Program-made: the position numbers and the translations under genes
Shown: piece by piece, positions 59,171 through 64,000 of the stretch
Layout of the letters: every line of letters begins with the position of its first letter
How positions within the stretch are numbered: the first letter of the stretch is position 1
DNA from: Streptomyces tirandamycinicus
GTDB lineage: Bacteria; Actinomycetota; Actinomycetes; Streptomycetales; Streptomycetaceae
Assembly (NCBI RefSeq): GCF_003097515.1
Contig: NZ_CP029188.1
Coordinates: 4,227,001 to 4,291,000, forward strand
Direction: 5' to 3'
DNA: 64,000 nucleotides
Notes under the pieces: generated by a model
Told to the model about the DNA's origin: nothing
What the model saw: only the letters and a program-made list of their open reading frames with translations
Databases searched by the model: none

Positions 59171-60985
59171 TCATCCGGGGGGCCGCACCGGCCGGACGCG
59201 GGTGCCCAGGGCCCCCTCGCCCGCCTGCCGGAGGGGCCCGGTGCCGTGAAACTGCCCGTCCCCGGTGCTCAGCGCCGAGGCGAACCAGTAGCCCTGGGAC
59301 ATGCCGTGCGCGGGACGGGCGGCCGCCGTGCGCACGGGGGTGGGCCCGGGAGCGCCGGATGGCGGCCGCCGCGGGCCCCCCGAGGCGACGGGCACCGTCC
59401 CGGAGTGGGGTGAGGCAGGTGATCCGCCGGGGTCGGCAGGCCGCGTCCCGGAGTCCGGCAGGCTCACCTCCACCTCCATCCGCCCGGCGCCGGCCTTGCG
59501 GCGCTGACCGGCCCAGTCCTCCACCTGGCTGCGGCAGGCGAGGTCGAGGTGGGACGCGCCGCTGAGGTCCACATGGACCCGGGGCTCGGCGGCCACCGAC
59601 TCCAGAGCGTCGATCAGGCGGGGCAGCCGCAGGAAGGTCGCGTTGCCGCTCAGCGTCAGGCGGGTGACGCCGCCGGCGGAGGTGATGCGGGTCGTCATCC
59701 GGGACATCCGCAGGGCCGCCAGGACGATGGCGACGGCCAGGCCCGCGAGCACGCCCTCGAGGAGGTTGGAGACGACGATCGCCACCGTGGTGATCACCAT
59801 GACGACTCCCTCACCGCGGTCGGTCCGCCACATCCTCGGGAAGGCCGCGGGGTCGAAGAGCTTCCAGCCGGCGTGGACCAGGACCCCGGCGAGCACCGCC
59901 ACGGGGATGAGGCCCAGCAGCCCGGGCAGCAGCAGCCCGAACGCCAGCAGCCAGCCGCCGTGCACCACGCGGGAGACCTTGGTCCTCGCGCCGGCCTGCA
60001 CATTGGCCGAACTCCGGGCGATCACCGCGGTGATGGGCAGTGCGCCCAGCAGCCCGCACAGGGAGTTGCCGATGCCCTGCGAGACCAGTTCGGCGTTGTA
60101 CCGGGTACGGGGCCCGCTGTGCATCCGGTCGACGGCCGCCGCGCTGAACAGCGTCTCCGCCGAGGCGATGACGGCGAAGGTGACGACCGTGGTGAGCACC
60201 CCGATGTCCAGGAGCCCGGCGAAGTCGCCCGGACCGGGGACCGCGACCGCGTCGCGCAGATCGCCGAAGGAGACGCGCTGGACGTCGAATCCGGGGAGGG
60301 ACGCCACGACCGTGCCGATCACCACCACGGCCAGCGGCGCGGGCACCCGGCCGACCGGGCCGGGGACGCGCCGCCACGCGAAGCACAGGGCGACCGACAG
60401 CGCTCCGAGCAGGAGCGCCGCGCTCCGGTGCGGCTCGGCGAGCGTGCCGCCGAGGAGGTCGGGAAGGCCCGCCAGGTTCCCCAGGGCCGATCCGGTCTGC
60501 GGGGTGTCCGCCAGGGCGTAGGTCTGGCTCAGGATCAGCGGGAGACCGATTCCGGCGAGCATGCCCTGGACGACGGCGAGCGAGATGGACTGGAAGACCC
60601 GTCCCATCCGCAGCGCGCCCAGCACCACCTGGAGCAGGCCCGTGGCCAGGACGACGGGCCCGAGCAGACCGAGGCCGTGCTCGGTGACGAACTCCAGTAC
60701 GAGGGCCGCGAGTCCGGCGGCCGGACCGCTGACCTGGATGCTGCTGCCGGGCAGGAATCCGACGACCAGTCCGCCGACGATCCCGGAGATGATGCCCAGC
60801 GCCACGGGCACCCCGGAGGCCACCGCGATGCCGATGCACAGGGGCACGGCGACCAGGAAGACCACGAGCGAGGCGAGGAGGTCCGCGACGAGCGAGGACG
60901 TGCCGCCGCCGGCCGGCGCGGGAGGCCGCGGCGCCCGGCGCGCATGGCGCGCCGGGTGTTTCCGTGAGAGGGAGAGCGTTGACAC
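59171..60985 (-). CDS. SulP-family anion (probable bicarbonate) transporter
   Basis: A 604-residue transporter with 10-12 hydrophobic segments. Family features: VFLVAVPLCIGIAVASGVPVALGIISGIVGG, SIQVSGPAAGLAALVLEF, and FAVIASAETLFSAAAVDRM, with NSLCGLLGALPITAVIARSSANVQAGARTK. A short STAS-like part follows (residues 455-500; VHVDLSGASHLDLACRSQVEDW), then a long disordered Pro/Gly/Ser tail. It is 61 bp downstream of a beta-carbonic anhydrase gene, which favours bicarbonate over sulfate as substrate. GTG 60985 follows AAAGGA. Confidence 0.85.
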   Translation of the reverse strand: MSTLSLSRKHPARHARRAPRPPAPAGGGTSSLVADLLASLVVFLVAVPLCIGIAVASGVPVALGIISGIVGGLVVGFLPGSSIQVSGPAAGLAALVLEFVTEHGLGLLGPVVLATGLLQVVLGALRMGRVFQSISLAVVQGMLAGIGLPLILSQTYALADTPQTGSALGNLAGLPDLLGGTLAEPHRSAALLLGALSVALCFAWRRVPGPVGRVPAPLAVVVIGTVVASLPGFDVQRVSFGDLRDAVAVPGPGDFAGLLDIGVLTTVVTFAVIASAETLFSAAAVDRMHSGPRTRYNAELVSQGIGNSLCGLLGALPITAVIARSSANVQAGARTKVSRVVHGGWLLAFGLLLPGLLGLIPVAVLAGVLVHAGWKLFDPAAFPRMWRTDRGEGVVMVITTVAIVVSNLLEGVLAGLAVAIVLAALRMSRMTTRITSAGGVTRLTLSGNATFLRLPRLIDALESVAAEPRVHVDLSGASHLDLACRSQVEDWAGQRRKAGAGRMEVEVSLPDSGTRPADPGGSPASPHSGTVPVASGGPRRPPSGAPGPTPVRTAAARPAHGMSQGYWFASALSTGDGQFHGTGPLRQAGEGALGTRVRPVRPPG

Positions 60986-61046
60986 GTTGGTCCTTTCGCG
61001 CGCACCGGTGGCCGGTGCGCGCCGGGGAAGGGCGTGGGATGCGGTT

Positions 61047-61649
61047 TCAGCAGCGGCCGGGATCGCCGTACACCGCGGTGAGTTCCTTCACCTCGGCGGT
61101 GTCGACGCGGTAGTACCAGGCGTGCAGTCCGAGGCGGCCGGCGGCGACCGCGCGCTCGATCTGCGGGTAGCCCCGCAGCGCCTCGAGCTGGGCCGCGACA
61201 TGGCACTGGACGTGGGCCTCCAGTTCGATGTCGTCCTCGGCGGCGCCGCGCACGGACGACAGCGCGGGGCGGGACGGCGCGAGCCAGTTCGCCACGCTCG
61301 GCAGCGTGCTCAGGTCGTCGCCGCGGGCCAGCGCCGCCACCGCGCCGCAGTGCGAGTGGCCGCAGACGATGACCTCGCGCACCCGCAGCACCTCGACCGC
61401 GTACTCGATGGTGGCGGCCTCCGCACACCGCCCCGCGGCCGTGTACGGGGGGACGACGTGACCGGCGGTGCGCAGCTCGAAGAGCTCACCGGGATGGGCG
61501 TCGGTGATGAGGCTCGGCACCACGCGGGAGTCGGAGCAGGTGATGAACAACGCGGCCGGTGCCTGTCCGGCGGCGAGGCTGCGGTAGTAGCCGCGGTCGC
61601 GGACGATCCGCTGCTGGAAGGACCGGGCGCGTTCGAGCAGGTCGTTCAC
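61047..61649 (-). CDS. beta-carbonic anhydrase
   Basis: A 200-residue beta-class enzyme. Zinc ligands and catalytic dyad are in FITCSDSRVVPS (Cys, Asp, Arg) and VCGHSHCGAVAAL (His, Cys). It interconverts CO2 and bicarbonate in the cytoplasm. GTG 61649 follows AGGAGA. It precedes the SulP gene on the same strand, so the pair probably handles bicarbonate uptake or pH balance. Length and fold are typical for the family. Confidence 0.92.
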   Translation of the reverse strand: MNDLLERARSFQQRIVRDRGYYRSLAAGQAPAALFITCSDSRVVPSLITDAHPGELFELRTAGHVVPPYTAAGRCAEAATIEYAVEVLRVREVIVCGHSHCGAVAALARGDDLSTLPSVANWLAPSRPALSSVRGAAEDDIELEAHVQCHVAAQLEALRGYPQIERAVAAGRLGLHAWYYRVDTAEVKELTAVYGDPGRC

Positions 61650-62035
61650 TGCTGGTTCTCCTGTGCGTCGGACGTCCCGGGCGGACGCCGTTCGCGAGAA
61701 GCCTGCAAGGACGGTATGAGCCGGGTGTGAGCCGGCGATGAGAGAGGCCTCACCGAGGGCCGGGAAGCCGGCTCCGGCGGAAGCGGACCACCGCACCGGG
61801 CCGCACCGCACTGCACCGCACTGCACCGCACCGGGCCGCACCGCACTGCACCGCACTGCACCGCACCGGCCCGCACTTCACCGCACCGGGCCGCACCGCA
61901 CCGGCCCGCACTTCACCGCACCGGGCCGCACCGGTCCGGGCCATGCCCGTCGCATGCCCGTCGCCGCCGGGGTCCCCGCGCCCCGTACGCTCCCGCGGCT
62001 CGCACGGGTGCGGCGCTCGTGGGTGCGGCCCGCTC
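61650..62035. other. 386-bp intergenic region with a pentamer-based minisatellite
   Basis: No gene is supported. The central 140 bp are the A-A-B-B repeat array at 61791-61930. The part next to the carbonic anhydrase gene holds its RBS; no clear terminator is seen for the response regulator gene. Confidence 0.6.
61791..61930. repeat. A-A-B-B minisatellite: four 35-bp units made of pentamers
   Basis: The region is composed wholly of 5-bp words (CCGCA, CCGGG, CTGCA, CCGGC, CTTCA). Seven pentamers make a 35-bp unit. Unit A (CCGCA CCGGG start) occupies 61791-61825 and is repeated exactly at 61826-61860; unit B (CCGCA CCGGC start) occupies 61861-61895 and is repeated exactly at 61896-61930. Confidence 0.95.
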
Positions 62036-62725
62036 TCAGGGGGTCCCGCTCGCCGCGGGCGGTGCGCCGGCACGCAGCCGGTAGCCGACACCGCGGACGG
62101 TCTCCAGCCGGTCGGCACCCAGCTTGCGGCGCAGGTAGCGCACATACACGTCGACGATGTTCGAGCCCGGGTCGTAGTCGAACCCCCACACCCGGGACAG
62201 CAGTTGCTCGCGGGTCAGCACATGGTCGGGGTTGCGCAGGAACACCTCGGCCAGGCCGAACTCCCGGGAGGACAGCTCCACGGCACGGCCGCCCACATGG
62301 GCCCGGCGGGTGCGCAGGTCGAGGGCGAGGTCACCGACCCGCAGCAGGGACGCCTCGGGGGCGTTCTCCCTGCGCAGCCTCAGCCGCACCCGGGCCAGGA
62401 GTTCCTCGAAGACGAAGGGCTTGGACATGTAGTCGTCGGCGCCCCCCTCCAGGCCCGCGACCACGTCGGACACGGTGTCGCGGGCGGTCAGGATGATCAC
62501 CGGGAGCGCCACCCTGCTCTCCCGGAGCTTGCGCAGCACGGTGAAGCCGTCGCAGACCGGCAGGCCCAGGTCCAGGATCACCAGGTCGCAGGCGCCCGAC
62601 CGTGCGTGCTCGTAGGCGTCGAGGCCGTCAGCGACGACCGTGGTCACGAAGCCGTTGCAGCGCAGGCCCTTTTCGACGAAGGCGGCGATCCTTGGCTCGT
62701 CCTCCGCGATGAGTATCCGGTTCAT
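62036..62725 (-). CDS. OmpR-family response regulator
   Basis: A 229-residue regulator. Receiver: ILIAEDEPRIAAF, phospho-Asp in LVILDLGLPVCDGF, Thr in ILTARDTV and Lys in YMSKPFVF. The winged-helix domain has LSSREFGLAEVFLRNPDHVLTREQLLSRVWGFDY and TVRGVGYRLRAG (conserved in pieces). ATG 62725 lies inside the end of the upstream histidine kinase frame (98-bp overlap). It is the second gene of the pair. The signal and targets are unknown. Confidence 0.9.
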   Translation of the reverse strand: MNRILIAEDEPRIAAFVEKGLRCNGFVTTVVADGLDAYEHARSGACDLVILDLGLPVCDGFTVLRKLRESRVALPVIILTARDTVSDVVAGLEGGADDYMSKPFVFEELLARVRLRLRRENAPEASLLRVGDLALDLRTRRAHVGGRAVELSSREFGLAEVFLRNPDHVLTREQLLSRVWGFDYDPGSNIVDVYVRYLRRKLGADRLETVRGVGYRLRAGAPPAASGTP

Positions 62726-64000
62726 CGTCACCTTCCACGTACGGGGTTCGCCGGGGGAGGTCCATGACGAAGCGCGCGCCCCCGGTCCGCACGTCCTCGA
62801 CCCTCGCCGTGCCTCCGTGCGCCTGGGCGATCTCGAGGACGATCGCCAGGCCGAGCCCGATACCGGTGGTGCGGGCGGCGTCACGGGCACCCGGGCGGAC
62901 CGCCTGGGCGAACCGGTCGAAGATCCGTTCGCGGTCGTGGGGCCCCACGCCGGGGCCGGTGTCGCGTACCCACAGCAGCACCCGGTCACCGCGTACCAGG
63001 GAGCCCAGCTCGATGAGGTCGCCGTCCTCGGTGTGCCGCACGGCGTTGGACGCGAGCTGCATCAGCGCCTGGGTCACGCGCTGCCCGTCGAGCAGCACCG
63101 TGGCCTCGGACACATGGGCGACCCTCCAGTTCCGCTGCCCCAGGGCGCGGGCCTTGGCCACGGCGTCCACGACGAGATCCGTGAGATGGGTGCTTCCCAC
63201 GGTGAGGAAGTCGGGCCGCTCCGCCTTGGCCAGCAGCAGCAGGTCCTGCACGATGCGGCCCATCCGGTCGAGTTCGTCCACGACCAGGGCACGGGTGGCG
63301 CTCTGCTCTGCCGCTCCGCCGTCCATCAGCTCCAGGTGACCGCGGATCACGGTGATCGGTGTGCGCAGTTCGTGCGCGACCTCGTCGAGGAAACGGCGCT
63401 GGGTGGTGAAGGCGTTCTCCAGCCGGTCCAGCATGTGATTGAACGTGTGCGCGAGCGCGGCCACGTCGTCGGACCCCGACACCGCCAGCCGCCGTCTCAG
63501 GTCGTCCTCACCGATGCGTTCCGCGGTCTTCCGCACCAGCCGGATGGGGGCCAGGACCCGGCCGGCGACAAGCCAGCTGGCCAGTCCCGCCAGTACCAGG
63601 GCCGCGGCCCCGGCGCCGAGCAGCATACGAGCGACCCGGTGCTCCTGGTGCTGCTGGCGATCCCTGAACTCCAACACCACGAGACGCACATCCCGGGGGT
63701 CACCCGACACGCGGACGGGAATCACCCCGTACCGCACCCGTCCGGCCGGGGAGTCGACCCAGCCGATCCCGGTACCGCGGACGGCGGCCAGCCGGGCCAC
63801 CACGGCGGGGTCCCTGTCGAGCCGGGTCGGCGGGTCGGCCGGGCTGCGCCGGTCGGCCCGGCCGTCGACGATGCTGAACAGCGTGGCGTCACGGCGTGGC
63901 AGGTTGACGGACATGTACGCGGTGAGCAGCGCGGCGCCGTCGGAGAACGGCCGCCCCGTACCCGGCTCCCGGGCGGCCCCGGCGAACCTCCTCAGTTCGT
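62628..64000 (-). CDS. sensor histidine kinase (5' end beyond the window)
   Basis: The frame is open to the right edge; about 457 residues are visible. A periplasmic sensor segment is followed by a membrane helix (RMLLGAGAAALVLAGLASWLVAG), HAMP (PIRLVRKTAERIGEDDLRRRLAVSGSDDVAALAHTFNHM in pieces), phospho-His box FLDEVAHELRTPITVIRGHLELM, N box LASNAVRHTEDGD, and ATP lid DTGPGVGPHDRERIF and TGIGLGLAIVLEIAQAHGG. The kinase core ends near 62750, but the frame continues to 62628, overlapping the response regulator by 98 bp and adding a basic tail. Confidence 0.88.
   Translation of the reverse strand, partial: ELRRFAGAAREPGTGRPFSDGAALLTAYMSVNLPRRDATLFSIVDGRADRRSPADPPTRLDRDPAVVARLAAVRGTGIGWVDSPAGRVRYGVIPVRVSGDPRDVRLVVLEFRDRQQHQEHRVARMLLGAGAAALVLAGLASWLVAGRVLAPIRLVRKTAERIGEDDLRRRLAVSGSDDVAALAHTFNHMLDRLENAFTTQRRFLDEVAHELRTPITVIRGHLELMDGGAAEQSATRALVVDELDRMGRIVQDLLLLAKAERPDFLTVGSTHLTDLVVDAVAKARALGQRNWRVAHVSEATVLLDGQRVTQALMQLASNAVRHTEDGDLIELGSLVRGDRVLLWVRDTGPGVGPHDRERIFDRFAQAVRPGARDAARTTGIGLGLAIVLEIAQAHGGTARVEDVRTGGARFVMDLPRRTPYVEGDDEPDTHRGGRAKDRRLRRKGPALQRLRDHGRR

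Noticed and set aside
61738..62496. Open frame across the pentamer minisatellite
   Set aside because: A 35-bp (non-multiple of three) unit makes the frame a by-product of repeat composition, and it overlaps the response regulator on the other strand.

Overview
The window is high-GC (about 72-74%) actinobacterial chromosome, almost certainly Streptomyces. Indicators are third-position G/C bias, many GTG starts, start/stop overlaps of the ATGA/GTGA type, leaderless-type promoters, and families typical of the genus (DUF397/DUF5753 pair, AfsQ1/AfsQ2/SigQ, AccA2/PccB/AccE, HutH with a Cys-Ser-Gly MIO triad). From memory, the gene order resembles the S. coelicolor core region around SCO4876-SCO4932; this was not checked by search.

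Layout. (1) 1-874: end of an XRE/DUF5753 regulator and its DUF397 partner, which carries an unusual triplication. (2) 981-8656: a nonulosonic (sialic/Kdn-type) acid polymer locus, with two polysialyltransferase-like enzymes, a GT2, a DUF6716-like glycosyltransferase, a CMP-nonulosonate synthetase fused to a KdsC-type phosphatase, and a NeuB-type synthase. It probably makes a cell-wall glycopolymer such as teichulosonic acid. (3) 9125-25450: M20 amidohydrolase; nucleoside-binding lipoprotein and ABC importer with cytidine deaminase and thymidine phosphorylase; Uma2 and STAS proteins; an ECF sigma factor with C-terminal SnoaL-like region; an L,D-transpeptidase; an MFS/LysR pair; an alpha/beta-hydrolase; adenosine deaminase. 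(4) 25584-33201: small secreted proteins, PspC, VanZ, the afsQ2-afsQ1/sigQ signalling locus with an AfsQ1 box, a VOC protein behind a SoxR/MerR-like promoter, and a uridine-kinase-like protein. (5) 33368-42366: degenerate and full-length aldehyde dehydrogenases with deoC, a PH-domain membrane protein, a GT-C mannosyltransferase, phosphomannomutase, purine nucleoside phosphorylase, and a gamma-glutamylcyclotransferase-like protein. (6) 42792-56858: LpdA-type flavoprotein, DeoR and TetR regulators, acyl-CoA carboxylase genes (accA2, accE, pccB) with birA and maf, a 42-residue membrane peptide, class III adenylate cyclase, enoyl-CoA hydratase and a GAF-GGDEF protein. (7) 57403-64000: hutH, then a beta-carbonic anhydrase/SulP pair and a histidine kinase-response regulator operon cut by the window end.

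The strongest unifying signal is a 12-bp palindrome, CTACGCGCGTAG. It is perfect in front of four nucleoside transcription units (nucleoside ABC importer-cdd-deoA, add, deoC-aldehyde dehydrogenases, purine nucleoside phosphorylase) and near-perfect in front of a fifth (the lipoprotein). This defines a probable nucleoside uptake and catabolism regulon: import, deamination, phosphorolysis, deoxyribose-5-phosphate cleavage and aldehyde oxidation. No cognate regulator is assignable from the window, although a DeoR-family gene lies nearby.

Other notable points are in-frame short tandem repeats in four genes of the nonulosonate locus, a probable non-canonical ATC start for the importer ATPase, many leaderless-type promoters, and numerous intergenic minisatellites, including an exact A-A-B-B array of 35-bp units built from pentamers. 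No tRNA, rRNA, CRISPR array or insertion sequence was recognised.
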